From Achromobacter sp. UMC71 (GTDB lineage: Bacteria > Pseudomonadota > Gammaproteobacteria > Burkholderiales > Burkholderiaceae_B), in NCBI RefSeq assembly GCF_014170305.1, contig NZ_LZZT01000037.1, positions 84,008-148,007 of the forward strand: DNA of 64,000 nt. The letters are read 5' to 3'. This document shows, piece after piece, positions 8,799-17,633 of the stretch. The notes beneath the pieces are model-generated. The model was not told the origin of the DNA. It saw nothing but the letters and a program-made list of their open reading frames with translations, and searched no databases. A program made the translations under genes and the position numbers. Position 1 is the first letter of the stretch. Every line of letters starts with the position of its first letter.

Positions 8799-8876
8799 AC
8801 CGGCTCGCGGCTTCTGTCGATCCGGACGGCGAGCCTCCCGGCATTCTTCATTCCTGCGCGTCGCGCACCCAAAAAC

Positions 8877-9668
8877 ATGAAAAAACTGACTGCTGTTCTT
8901 CTCGTGTCCGCAACCACGATGCTGACCGCTTGCGGCCCGTCCGACAACGCGCCCACCGCCAGCGCCCCGGCGCCCGCCGCCGCGCGCAAGGTCGTGGTCG
9001 GCCTGGACGACAACTTCCCGCCCATGGGTTTCCGCGACGCCAGCAACCAGATCGTCGGTTTCGACATCGACATGGCCAAGGAAGCCAGCAAGCGTTTGGG
9101 GCTGGAAGTCGAATTCAAGCCCATCGACTGGAGCGCCAAGGAAGCCGAACTGAACGGCAAGCGCGTGGATGTGCTCTGGAACGGCCTGACCATCACCGAA
9201 GAGCGCAAGAAGAACATCAGCTTCACCGCTCCGTACATGGCCAACCACCAGATCATCATCGTGGGCAACGCCTCGCCCGTGAAGGTCAAGGCCGATCTGG
9301 CTGGCAAGGTGGTCGGCGCCCAGGACGGCAGCAGCGCCACCGACGCCATCGCCAAGGACCCGGTCGCCAGCAGCATCAAGGAAGTCAAGAAGTTCGGCGA
9401 CAACGTCACGGCCCTGATGGACCTGGCCGCCGGCCGCCTGGATGCCATCGTGGTCGACGAAGTGGTGGGCCGCTACCTGATCAGCAAGCGCGCCAATGAA
9501 TACCGCGTGCTGGACGAGAACTTCGGCACCGAAGACTACGGCGTGGGCGTGCGCAAGGACGACACCGACCTGCTGGCCAAGCTGGACAAGACCCTGGATT
9601 CGATGAAGCAGGACGGCACCGCCGGCCGCATCGCCACCCAGTGGTTCGGCGCCAACATCATCAAGTAA
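8877..9668 (+). CDS. Amino-acid ABC transporter substrate-binding lipoprotein
   Basis: A 263-residue periplasmic binding protein of family 3. The N-terminus has a lipoprotein signal with lipobox LTAC (Cys at about residue 19) followed by a Ser/Ala/Pro linker, so it is anchored to the membrane. The mature domain shows VGLDDNFPPMGFRD and QIVGFDIDMAKEASKRLG, typical of polar amino-acid or cystine binding proteins. A terminator-like hairpin separates it from the permease and ATPase genes, a common way to make more binding protein than transporter. Exact amino acid unknown. Confidence 0.9.
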   Translation: MKKLTAVLLVSATTMLTACGPSDNAPTASAPAPAAARKVVVGLDDNFPPMGFRDASNQIVGFDIDMAKEASKRLGLEVEFKPIDWSAKEAELNGKRVDVLWNGLTITEERKKNISFTAPYMANHQIIIVGNASPVKVKADLAGKVVGAQDGSSATDAIAKDPVASSIKEVKKFGDNVTALMDLAAGRLDAIVVDEVVGRYLISKRANEYRVLDENFGTEDYGVGVRKDDTDLLAKLDKTLDSMKQDGTAGRIATQWFGANIIK

Positions 9669-9679
9669 TTCCCCTCTGA

Positions 9680-9713
9680 AACGCCCGGGCCGCATGGCGG
9701 TCCGGGCGTTTTG
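9680..9713 (+). terminator. Intercistronic terminator/attenuator hairpin
   Basis: AACGCCCGG (9680-9688) pairs with CCGGGCGTT (9702-9710), followed by a short T-run. It sits 11 bp after the binding-protein stop and before the permease, and probably gives partial termination and 3'-end protection of the first cistron. Confidence 0.7.
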
Positions 9714-9739
9714 CAGTTCTACGGCGCGAACCCTCCCGC

Positions 9740-10393
9740 ATGGACTATGTAATTTCCCTTCTGGGCCCGCTGGCGCAAGGCGCCAAAGTGACCCTGACGC
9801 TGTTCTTCATCACGCTGGCCCTGGCGGTTCCGCTGGGGCTGGTGCTGGCGCTGCTGCGGATTTCCAAATGGACGCTGGTCAGCCGGCTGGTCAACGGCTA
9901 TATCTGGCTCATGCGCGGCACGCCGCTAATGCTGCAGATGCTGTTCATCTATTTCGCCTTGCCGTTCGTGCCGGTGGTGGGCGTGCGCCTGCCTGATTTC
10001 CCGGCGGCGGTGGTGGCATTCGCGCTGAACTACGCCGCGTACTTTGCCGAGATCTTCCGCGCCGGCATCCAGTCGGTGGATCGCGGCCAGTACGAAGGCA
10101 GCAAGGTGCTGGGCATGACCTATCTGCAGACGCTGCGCCGCATCGTCCTGCCGCAGATGGTGCAGCGGGTGCTGCCGCCCATGAGCAACGAAACCATCAC
10201 CCTGGTCAAGGACACGTCCCTGATCTACGTGCTGGCGCTCAACGACATCCTGCGCACCGCGCGGGGGATCGTGCAGCGCGACTTCACGACCACGCCGTTC
10301 CTGGTCGCGGCCGCCTTCTACCTTCTCATGACGCTGGTGTTGACGTGGTTCTTCCAGCATATGGAAAAGCGCTATGCCAAATACGACCAGTAA
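9740..10393 (+). CDS. Amino-acid ABC transporter permease (HisM/GlnP family)
   Basis: A 217-residue inner-membrane permease with about five membrane segments. The EAA loop ([21 protein letters not shown], then [21 protein letters not shown]) contacts the ATPase. It is a single permease gene, so it presumably forms a homodimer. The following ATPase gene begins inside its 3' end (20-bp overlap), showing a shared transcript and coupled translation. Confidence 0.9.
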   Translation: MDYVISLLGPLAQGAKVTLTLFFITLALAVPLGLVLALLRISKWTLVSRLVNGYIWLMRGTPLMLQMLFIYFALPFVPVVGVRLPDFPAAVVAFALNYAAYFAEIFRAGIQSVDRGQYEGSKVLGMTYLQTLRRIVLPQMVQRVLPPMSNETITLVKDTSLIYVLALNDILRTARGIVQRDFTTTPFLVAAAFYLLMTLVLTWFFQHMEKRYAKYDQ

Positions 10394-11171
10394 TCCGTCC
10401 GCCGGCGAGCGCCGCGTCATGATCTCGGCCCGCAATATCGTCAAGTCGTTCGGCGCCAACCGCGTGCTGGACCAGGTATCGCTGGAATTGGGCAAGGGCG
10501 AAGTGGTCGCGGTGATCGGGCCGTCCGGCTCGGGCAAGAGCACCTTCCTGCGTTGCCTGAACCACCTGGAAACCATCGACGAAGGCGCGATCGACATCGA
10601 AGGCGAAGCCCTGGCCAGCGCCGTGCCGGGCGGACGCAGCCAGTACGCCAGCGACGCCGATGTGCGCCGCATTTGCCGCAAGATGGGCATGGTGTTCCAG
10701 TCGTTCAACCTGTTCCCGCACATGACCGTGCTGCAGAACATCATTGAAGCGCCCATGATCGTCAAGGGCATGGCGCGCGCGGCCATTGTGCCCAAGGCCG
10801 AGGAATTGCTGCGCAAGGTCGGCCTGCTGAACAAGCGCGACAACTATCCCACGCGCCTGTCCGGCGGCCAGAAGCAGCGCGTGGCGATTGCCCGCGCGCT
10901 GGCAATGGAGCCGGACATCATGCTGTTCGACGAACCGACCTCGGCGCTGGATCCCGAACTGACGGGCGAAGTGCTGCGCACCATGCGCCAGCTGGCCGAC
11001 GAGCACATGACCATGCTGGTCGTGACGCACGAAATGGGCTTTGCCCGCGAGGTCGCGCATCGCGTGATCTTCATGGACGAAGGCCGCATTGTCGAAGAGG
11101 CGCCGTCGGCCGACTTCTTTCGCGCGCCGCAACACCCGCGCAGCCGCGAGTTCCTGGCGCATATGCTGTAG
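10374..11171 (+). CDS. Amino-acid ABC transporter ATPase (GlnQ/HisP family)
   Basis: A 265-residue ATPase. Walker [11 protein letters not shown]-loop [11 protein letters not shown], signature LSGGQKQR, Walker [15 protein letters not shown] and the H-loop VVTHEMGFA are all present. An alternative in-frame ATG lies about 15 codons downstream ([12 protein letters not shown]); the upstream start is retained because it overlaps the permease. It drives uptake through the permease encoded just before it. Confidence 0.9.
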   Translation: MPNTTSNPSAGERRVMISARNIVKSFGANRVLDQVSLELGKGEVVAVIGPSGSGKSTFLRCLNHLETIDEGAIDIEGEALASAVPGGRSQYASDADVRRICRKMGMVFQSFNLFPHMTVLQNIIEAPMIVKGMARAAIVPKAEELLRKVGLLNKRDNYPTRLSGGQKQRVAIARALAMEPDIMLFDEPTSALDPELTGEVLRTMRQLADEHMTMLVVTHEMGFAREVAHRVIFMDEGRIVEEAPSADFFRAPQHPRSREFLAHML

Positions 11172-11182
11172 TTGGACAGGCT

Positions 11183-11204
11183 GCCGGCCGCGTAGGCGGC
11201 TGGC
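11183..11204. terminator. Hairpin between convergent ATPase genes
   Basis: A 9-bp stem (11183-11191 with 11196-11204, one G-U pair) with loop GTAG lies between two convergent operons. There is no clear T-run on either side, so it may work as a weak bidirectional terminator or RNA 3'-end stabiliser. Confidence 0.4.
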
Positions 11205-11220
11205 GCTTGACCCCGCCGCT

Positions 11221-12027
11221 TCAGCCCCGGCCGCCGCGCCGGGGCACGATCATCGGACTGCCCGTCTCTGGATCCGGCAGCACCCGGCAATCCAGGTCGA
11301 ACACCTGCCGCATCGCGGCCTCGGTCACCACTTGCCGCACGTCGCCCTGGACCGCGATCCGGCCGGCGCGCATCATCACCACCCGGTCGGCGTAGCGGAA
11401 CGCCAGGTTCAGGTCATGCAGCACCACCACCAGAGTGCGTCCGGCCCGGTGCAGGCGCGCGCATAGCTCCAGCAGGTCGATCTGGTGGCGGATGTCCAGG
11501 AACGTGGTGGGTTCGTCCAGCAGCATGATGCCGGCGTCCTGCGCCAGCACCAGCGCCAGCCAGGCGCGTTGGCGCTGGCCGCCCGAGAGCGTGTGCACGG
11601 GATGGTCGGCCAGGTCGGCCAGGTCGGTGTCGGCCAGGGCCGCGTCGACGGCCTGCGCATCGGTCGGCGACCATTGCCGCAGCAAGGTCTGGTGCGGATA
11701 GCGGCCGCGCGACACCAGGTCGCGCACGCTGATCATTTCCGGGGCCACGGGGTTCTGCGGCAGGTAGGCCAGGCGCCGCGCCACCGCCTTGCGGCGCAGC
11801 GCCGCCAGAGGCTGGCCGTCCAGCCGGGCTTGGCCCTGGGTAGGGGCCAGCGCGCCGCCCAGCACCCGCAGCAAGGTCGATTTGCCGCAGCCGTTCGGCC
11901 CCACCACCGCCGTGAAGGCGCCGGGTTCGACATCCAGCGACAGTTCGCGCAGCACGGCGGTGTCGCCATAGGACAGGCCGACCTGCCGCAGTTGCAGCGC
12001 GGGAGCGCGGGAAGCGATGTCGTTCAT
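11221..12027 (-). CDS. Iron-siderophore ABC transporter ATPase (FecE/FhuC family)
   Basis: A 268-residue ATPase with Walker A GPNGCGKST, signature LSGGQRQRAW, Walker B IMLLDEPTTFLD (the TTFLD is typical of siderophore importers) and VVLHDLN. I chose the ATG at 12027 because it overlaps the permease stop as ATGA; an ATG at 12045 is also in frame. It is the last gene of a four-gene importer lying directly behind fauA. By position it probably energises ferric-alcaligin uptake across the inner membrane. Confidence 0.88.
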   Translation of the reverse strand: MNDIASRAPALQLRQVGLSYGDTAVLRELSLDVEPGAFTAVVGPNGCGKSTLLRVLGGALAPTQGQARLDGQPLAALRRKAVARRLAYLPQNPVAPEMISVRDLVSRGRYPHQTLLRQWSPTDAQAVDAALADTDLADLADHPVHTLSGGQRQRAWLALVLAQDAGIMLLDEPTTFLDIRHQIDLLELCARLHRAGRTLVVVLHDLNLAFRYADRVVMMRAGRIAVQGDVRQVVTEAAMRQVFDLDCRVLPDPETGSPMIVPRRGGRG

Positions 12028-13118
12028 GTTGAAGCCTTGCGCCATTCAAGCACCAGCAGAAAAGCCAGATAAACGCCGCCGATGCCGGCAGTCAGGACGC
12101 CCACGGGCAGGCCGTTGGGGCCGGCCGCGCGGGTCAACAGGTCGGCCGCCGCCAGCAGCACCGCGCCGGTCAGGGCCGCCAGCAATGGCTGCGGACCGCT
12201 GGACCGCACGCAGCGGCGCGCGATCTGCGGCGCGGCCAGCGCGATGAAGGCGATGGGCCCGGCCACCGTGACCGCGGCCGCCGCGGCCAGCACGGCCACC
12301 AGCGTGGCCGCCAGCCGGGATCGCGGCGGCGAGGCGCCCAGCGCCTGCGCCAGGTCGTCGCCCATTTCCAGCAGGCGCAGCCGGGCACACAGGGCCAACG
12401 CCAGCGGCAGCAGCACCGCGCAGGCCGCGCCGATCAGGGCGACGTCGTGCCAGGTCTTGCCGGCCAGGTTGCCGTTCAGCCAGGTGGCCGCCACATAGGC
12501 CTGTTCGCGCCGCAGGTTGGACAGCCCGTACTGCACGAATGCGAAGGCGATGGCGCCCACCGCGATGCCGGCGATGACCATGCGCTGGGGCGCGGCGAAT
12601 CCGGCGCCGGAGCCGAACCACACGCCCGCGGTAGCCAACAACGCGCCCGCCGCCGCCCCCCAGGCTACCGGCATCAGGCCGGGCCAGACCATGGCCACCG
12701 CCACCGCGCCGGCCGAGGCGCCGGCGGTCAGGCCGATCACGTCGGGGCTGCCCAGCGGATTGCGGGTGATGCTTTGGAACAGCGCCCCGGACAGGCCCAG
12801 CGCCGCGCCCGCGCCCAGGGCCGACAGGGCGCGCGGCAAGCGCACCGTGTGCACCAGCCACTGCTCCACCGCGCTGCCGCCGCCTTGCAGCGTCCGCCAC
12901 AGCGTGGCCCAGGGCAGGCCGGGGTCGCCGGCGCGCAGGGTTGCAACCAGCAAGGCGCAGGCCAGCGCGAGGAGCAATCCGCCGCAGACCAGCGCGCGCG
13001 GAGCCAGCGGCCAGGCCAGCCAGACGCCGGCGCGCAGCATGGGTACGGACGGCTGGGCGGGGCGGGCGGTTGCCGGGGCGGCGGACGACGTCATCGCCGG
13101 GTCCGCGCGCCGCGTCAT
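12024..13118 (-). CDS. Iron-siderophore ABC transporter permease (FecCD family), subunit 2
   Basis: A 364-residue membrane protein with about nine to ten hydrophobic segments. Family signatures include GAALGLSGALFQSITRNPLGSPDVIGLTAGAS in two parts (about residues 95-125) and, near the C-terminus, GPIAFIALAAPQIARR followed by PVGVLTAGIGGVYL. The start at 13118 overlaps the preceding permease stop as ATGA. The open frame continues far upstream on this strand, but that part is a shadow of the first permease. An N-terminal Ala/Pro-rich cytoplasmic stretch of about 30 residues precedes TM1. Confidence 0.88.
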   Translation of the reverse strand: MTRRADPAMTSSAAPATARPAQPSVPMLRAGVWLAWPLAPRALVCGGLLLALACALLVATLRAGDPGLPWATLWRTLQGGGSAVEQWLVHTVRLPRALSALGAGAALGLSGALFQSITRNPLGSPDVIGLTAGASAGAVAVAMVWPGLMPVAWGAAAGALLATAGVWFGSGAGFAAPQRMVIAGIAVGAIAFAFVQYGLSNLRREQAYVAATWLNGNLAGKTWHDVALIGAACAVLLPLALALCARLRLLEMGDDLAQALGASPPRSRLAATLVAVLAAAAAVTVAGPIAFIALAAPQIARRCVRSSGPQPLLAALTGAVLLAAADLLTRAAGPNGLPVGVLTAGIGGVYLAFLLVLEWRKAST

Positions 13119-14122
13119 ACCAGGCTCCGGCCGCGGCTGCGCAACGCCGCCAACAGGAACGGCGCCCCGATGAACGCGACCACCACCCCGGTCAGCAATT
13201 CCGCCGGCGCGCGCAGCAGCCGCGCCAGGATGTCGGCCACCAGCATCAGCAACGGCCCCAGCACCACGCAATAGGCCAACAGCCAGCGCAGGTCCGGCCC
13301 GGCGTAGCGGCGGGCGATGTGCGGCACGGCCAGGCCGACGAATGCGATCGGGCCGGCCGCCGCCGTGGCGGCCGCCGCCAGCATCGCCACGCACAGCAAG
13401 CCCAGCAGGCGGGTCAGGCCGGCACGCAGGCCCAGCGCCTGCGCCAGCGCGTGGCCCAGGGCCAGCAGGTTCAGCGGCCGGGCCAGCACCGCCGCCAGCA
13501 GCAGGCCGGCGCCGATGTAGGGCGCGGCGCGCAGCGCGGCGTCCAGATTCTGTCCGGCCAGCGAGCCCACCGCCCAGAAGCGGTAGGCGTCGAAGATATC
13601 GCTGCGCAGCAGCGCCACAGCCTGCACATAGGCGAACAGCACGGCGTTGACGGCGGCGCCGGCCAGAATCAGCCGCACCGGCTGCAGGCCACGGCCGCCC
13701 GCGCCGATCAGGTAGACCGCGGCCGCGGCGCCCAGCGCGCCGGGCAGGGCGGCCCAGAACGGATGGGCGGGCAGGCCGCCGGCCACCAGCGCCACCGTGA
13801 CGATCGACGCCGCCGCGCCCGCGTTCACACCCAGCAGGCCGGGTTCGGCCAGCGGGTTGCGGGTCAGCGCCTGGATCAGCGCGCCCGCCACCGCCAGCGC
13901 CGCGCCGGTCAACAGGGCCAGCAGCGTGCGGGGGATGCGCGAGGCGACCACCAGCGCGGCGTAGCGGTCGTCCGGCCGTACCAGCGCCTGCCATACCGCG
14001 CCGGCCGACAAGCCGCGCGACCCCAGCCACAGGCTGGCCAGCGCCGCGGCGGCCAGCAGCAGACAGGCCGCCAGCAGCAGCGGCGTCCGCAAGCGGCGCG
14101 ACGGTTGGGGCGCCTGCGTCAT
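13115..14122 (-). CDS. Iron-siderophore ABC transporter permease (FecCD family), subunit 1
   Basis: A 335-residue membrane protein. The FecCD motif GAALAVAGALIQALTRNPLAEPGLLG starts near residue 75, and the C-terminal ATPase-contact region is GPIAFVGLAVPHIARR. It forms the other half of the permease pore with the next gene, unlike E. coli FhuB where both halves are fused. Its start overlaps the binding-protein stop by ATGA. Confidence 0.88.
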   Translation of the reverse strand: MTQAPQPSRRLRTPLLLAACLLLAAAALASLWLGSRGLSAGAVWQALVRPDDRYAALVVASRIPRTLLALLTGAALAVAGALIQALTRNPLAEPGLLGVNAGAAASIVTVALVAGGLPAHPFWAALPGALGAAAAVYLIGAGGRGLQPVRLILAGAAVNAVLFAYVQAVALLRSDIFDAYRFWAVGSLAGQNLDAALRAAPYIGAGLLLAAVLARPLNLLALGHALAQALGLRAGLTRLLGLLCVAMLAAAATAAAGPIAFVGLAVPHIARRYAGPDLRWLLAYCVVLGPLLMLVADILARLLRAPAELLTGVVVAFIGAPFLLAALRSRGRSLV

Positions 14123-15273
14123 GGGGCTGCCCCGTTAGCTTGCTGGGCCCGCTTGGCGGCCTGCGCCAGTTGCGGCGCCAGCCGGTCCAGCATCCAGGCC
14201 ACGGCCAGCGGCGTGCCGGACGAAGACGCCATGACCAGCGCCGGATCGCTCAACGCCACGTAAGCGCCGCGGCGCACGGCGGGAATCGAGGCATACAGCG
14301 GCAGGGCCGCGGTGCGATCGCGTTCTTCGGGGGTGTAGAACCACGACACCAGGATGTCGGCATCGCCCAACGCGTCGGCGTGTTCGAAGCCCAGGTAGTG
14401 GGCGAAATGCCCCGCGCTGGCGCGCAGCCCGCGTACGGACGGCGCCAGCGTCAGGCCCATCGCGCTCAGCGTGTCCACACGCGGGTCGCCCGCCACATAG
14501 GCGGCGAAGTTGCCCGAGCCCAGGTCGGCCCGCACGTAAGCGAAGGTTTTGCCGGCCAGTTCGGGATACTGGCGCGCCGCCTGCGCCAGGGCACCGTGGA
14601 TGCGGGCCTTGAGCGCGCCCGCCTCGGCGCGCTTGCCCAGCGCCATGGCGATCAGGTCGATCTGCGTGTCGACGGGCGTGAGAAACGGCTGGTCGGGATA
14701 GGCCACCACCGGCACCAGCCGCGACAGTTGCGCATAGGCTTCGGGGCTGACGCCGGAAAAAGGCGCCAGCACCACGTCGGGCCGCAGCGCGATGATCTTT
14801 TCGATGTCCAGTTCGGGATACACGGTGATGCGTTCGGGCAAGGGCTGGCCGTGGGCCTGGATCGCGGCGCGCACCCAGGGCCAGTAGTGGTCGCCGTCGC
14901 CACCCCAGTCGGCCCGGCTGGTGCCCACCGGCACCATGCCCAGCGCCAACGCCAGGTCGTCCGCGCCCAGGCCCAGCGTGACCACGCGCCTGGGCTGAGC
15001 AGGAATCACCGCCTGGCCCAGCGCGCTGTCGATCGTGACGGGAAAGCTGTCCGCCGCCGTGGCCGGTGCGGCGCTTGACGCCGGGGCAGACGACGCAGGC
15101 GCGGCTGCGGGCGGCGCGGTCGCCGTGGCAGACGCCGCGCCAGACGATGAATTCGCGGCAGGCGCGGGCGGCGCGCGATCGCACGCCGTCAACGCAAATG
15201 CCAGCGCCAACGCCGCGGCAATTGCCGCGGCGCTCCGGCGCATCCGCGCCGTATCAACCAGGTTCAAACGCAT
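14119..15273 (-). CDS. Iron-siderophore ABC transporter binding lipoprotein (FecB/FhuD-like)
   Basis: A 384-residue class III periplasmic binding protein. A lipoprotein signal ends in LTAC (Cys at about residue 31), followed by a 45-residue Ala/Ser/Pro linker that would hold the domain away from the membrane. The binding domain has PRRVVTLGLGADDLALALG and the ALRPDVVLAP strand typical of FhuD/FepB folds. It begins 21 bp after the fauA stop on the same strand, so the receptor and this importer are probably one transcript. This supports ferric alcaligin or a related hydroxamate as ligand. Confidence 0.87.
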   Translation of the reverse strand: MRLNLVDTARMRRSAAAIAAALALAFALTACDRAPPAPAANSSSGAASATATAPPAAAPASSAPASSAAPATAADSFPVTIDSALGQAVIPAQPRRVVTLGLGADDLALALGMVPVGTSRADWGGDGDHYWPWVRAAIQAHGQPLPERITVYPELDIEKIIALRPDVVLAPFSGVSPEAYAQLSRLVPVVAYPDQPFLTPVDTQIDLIAMALGKRAEAGALKARIHGALAQAARQYPELAGKTFAYVRADLGSGNFAAYVAGDPRVDTLSAMGLTLAPSVRGLRASAGHFAHYLGFEHADALGDADILVSWFYTPEERDRTAALPLYASIPAVRRGAYVALSDPALVMASSSGTPLAVAWMLDRLAPQLAQAAKRAQQANGAAP

Positions 15274-15294
15274 CGTGCCGCTGTGCTCCTTGCC

Positions 15295-17529
15295 TCAGTA
15301 CTGCGCGCGCACCGTCAGCATGACGTTGCGGGGCGCGCCATACCAGCCCTGGCTGAAAAAGCCGATCTGGTCGTAGTACTTCTTGTCGAAGACGTTATTC
15401 AGGTTCAGGGTGGCCGATACCTGCTTGGAAAAATCGAAGCGCGCCATCAGGTTGACCAGCGCGTAGCTGCCTTGCTCCACGTCCACATTGCCGCGCGGGC
15501 TGGGCGCGGACTGGAACATGCGGCTCTGCCAGTCGACGCCGCCGCCCACCGTCAGGCGGTGCAGGTCGCCCGGCAGCCGGTAGGTGGTGTACAGCTTGAA
15601 CAGGCTGCGCGGATGGCTGGTGTTGATGGGCTTGCCGTCGGCGTCCTTGGCGGTGAAATGGGTGTAGCTGGCGCCGATGTTCCAGCCGGGCGCGAGCTGG
15701 CCGTTGGTTTCCAGTTCGAAGCCTTCGACCTTGGCGCCGGATGCTGCGCGATATGCCTGGGTGCCCGGCAGTCCGCTGACGGACTCGCCGGCAATGGCCT
15801 GCGCCAGATTGTTCTGGCGGGTCTGGTACAGCGATACCGCGGCGTTCAACAGGCCGTCCAGGTAGGCGGCCTTCAGGCCCACTTCGTAGCTCTTGCCGTC
15901 GATGGGCGGCAGGATCGAGCCGCTGGGCGTGCGCGCGTTCTGCGGCTGGAAGATCTCGGTGTAGCTGGCGTAGGCGGTGTAGGTGCTGTTGATGTCGAAG
16001 ATCAGGCCGGCATAGGGCGTGAACTGGTCGTTGATCTTGTATTCGCGCTTGCTGCCGAAGTAGGTCTGGTTGGTCTCCCAATTGCTCCAGCGCCCGCCGA
16101 TGATCAGGTGCAGCGGATCGGCCAGCGCAAAGCGGCCCACGGCATACGCGCCGGTCTGCTTGACGCGCATGTCATCTGCCGGCGTCTTGTTGCTGGACCA
16201 TGTGGGTTCGGCGATATGGTCTTGGCGCCAGTCGAAGAAGCTGCCGATGGCGGGCTTGGCGCCGGTCATCAGGTATTGGCCGATGTTGCTGTGGTCGTTC
16301 ACGCTCATCCAGCCCAGCGCCAGTTCGTGTTTGCGGCCCAGCAATTGGAACGGACCCGATACCGTCAGGTGGATGTCGTCACGCGAACGGTCGCCGTCGT
16401 AATTGTTGAACGAGCTGGTCATGCCGGCGCCGGTGGCGCGGTTGGGGTAGCCGCCGCGGTACAGCTGCTTCATGCGGTAGTCGCCGTCGTTGTGGCTGTA
16501 GGCCGCGCGCACCTTCCAGTCGTTGGCGAAGCGGTGCGTCAGGTCCACGAACGTGGTGGTGGTCTCGGTGTCGATGCGGGCCCAGGGCGTGTTGTTGGCG
16601 ACCGAACGGTTGAAGTCGGTGCGTGAACCGTCGCTGTAGAACAACGGAAAGCCGCTGCCGAAGCCGTTGCTCTGGTTGCGCTGGTATTCCAGGCCGGCTG
16701 TCAGCACGGTGTCCGGTGTCAGGTCGGCGCTGATCACGCCGTAGAAGGTGCGCTTGCGCGAATCCAGGAAGGTCACGTAGCTGTCGCCCTGGCTGTAGGC
16801 GGCCACGAAGCGTGAACGGATACGGCCGTTCTCGGTGACAGGCACGGACAGGTCCAGGTCGCCGCGCAGGTAGTCCCAGCTGCCGGCGCTGGCGCTGCCC
16901 GACAGGGCGAATTCGCGCAGCGGCTTCTTGCGGATGAAGTTCACCGCCGCGGAGGGGTTGCCCGAGCCGGTCATCAGGCCGGTGGCGCCGCGCACGATTT
17001 CCACCCGGTCGTAGATGGCCGCGTCCATGTCCGTGGCGCCGTAGTTCCATTGGCTCAGGATGGGCGTGTTCAGGCCGTCGAACTGGAAGTTGTCGATTGC
17101 AAAGCCGCGCGACGAGAACGATAGCCGGTTGCTGTCGCTGCGCGTGACCGAGATGCCGGGCGCGCTGGCCAGGATCGTGCCGGTGTCCCGCAGGCCCTGG
17201 TCCTCGATCTGCTGCCGCGTCACCACGCTGACCGATTGCGGGGTTTCGCGCGGCGACAGGGTCAGGCCCGTGGCCGTGCTCATCGCGTCGGTGTTGTACG
17301 AATGGGTGCCTTCGGTCGTGCCGAGGATGCCGGCGCCGCTGACCGTGACCGCGGGCAACTGGGCCACGCCGCTGGTGTTTTCGGACGAGGACGAGGCCGG
17401 AGCCGTCGCGCTCTGGGCGCCGGCGTTCTGGTGGGTCAGGGCGGAGCAGCACAAAGCCGTCTGAATCGCGTAGACAAGAGGACGCACCCGGCGCGGACGG
17501 GCGGCGGGCGAGGGCAGAACGGACGGCAT
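15295..17529 (-). CDS. fauA: Ferric alcaligin TonB-dependent outer-membrane receptor
   Basis: A 744-residue TonB-dependent siderophore receptor, close to the length of Bordetella FauA. A signal peptide ends near NAGAQ (about residue 39), a TonB-box-like LPAVTVSG follows at about 57, then the plug domain (SPRETPQSVSVVTRQQIEDQ) and a beta-barrel ending in an aromatic residue (RAQY). There is no N-terminal STN domain, so it should not signal to a sigma factor. A Fur-like box lies 27 bp before the ATG. Gene order next to alcS, alcR and alcEDCBA is the main reason for naming it fauA. The frame stays open through alcS, but that is a shadow. Confidence 0.88.
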   Translation of the reverse strand: MPSVLPSPAARPRRVRPLVYAIQTALCCSALTHQNAGAQSATAPASSSSENTSGVAQLPAVTVSGAGILGTTEGTHSYNTDAMSTATGLTLSPRETPQSVSVVTRQQIEDQGLRDTGTILASAPGISVTRSDSNRLSFSSRGFAIDNFQFDGLNTPILSQWNYGATDMDAAIYDRVEIVRGATGLMTGSGNPSAAVNFIRKKPLREFALSGSASAGSWDYLRGDLDLSVPVTENGRIRSRFVAAYSQGDSYVTFLDSRKRTFYGVISADLTPDTVLTAGLEYQRNQSNGFGSGFPLFYSDGSRTDFNRSVANNTPWARIDTETTTTFVDLTHRFANDWKVRAAYSHNDGDYRMKQLYRGGYPNRATGAGMTSSFNNYDGDRSRDDIHLTVSGPFQLLGRKHELALGWMSVNDHSNIGQYLMTGAKPAIGSFFDWRQDHIAEPTWSSNKTPADDMRVKQTGAYAVGRFALADPLHLIIGGRWSNWETNQTYFGSKREYKINDQFTPYAGLIFDINSTYTAYASYTEIFQPQNARTPSGSILPPIDGKSYEVGLKAAYLDGLLNAAVSLYQTRQNNLAQAIAGESVSGLPGTQAYRAASGAKVEGFELETNGQLAPGWNIGASYTHFTAKDADGKPINTSHPRSLFKLYTTYRLPGDLHRLTVGGGVDWQSRMFQSAPSPRGNVDVEQGSYALVNLMARFDFSKQVSATLNLNNVFDKKYYDQIGFFSQGWYGAPRNVMLTVRAQY

Positions 17530-17555
17530 GAGGGCGAGCTCCAGCGGAAATGTTT

Positions 17556-17574
17556 GGTAATGAGAATTATTGTT
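17556..17574 (-). promoter_or_regulatory. Fur box upstream of fauA
   Basis: The 19-bp GGTAATGAGAATTATTGTT matches the Fur consensus at about 14 of 19 positions. It is 27 bp before the fauA start in the 104-bp gap behind alcS, with an AATAAT -10-like hexamer on the minus strand inside it. Iron-loaded Fur should repress fauA from here. Confidence 0.75.
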
Positions 17575-17633
17575 TTTTACCGGCCCGCCGGGGTATGCCG
17601 GATGATGCGATCCATATGGCAAACGCCGCCAGC

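Noticed and set aside
12024..14030. Apparent 668-residue fused permease
   Set aside because: The first half is frame-shifted low-complexity sequence over the first permease; the ATGA overlap at 13115-13118 shows two separate genes.
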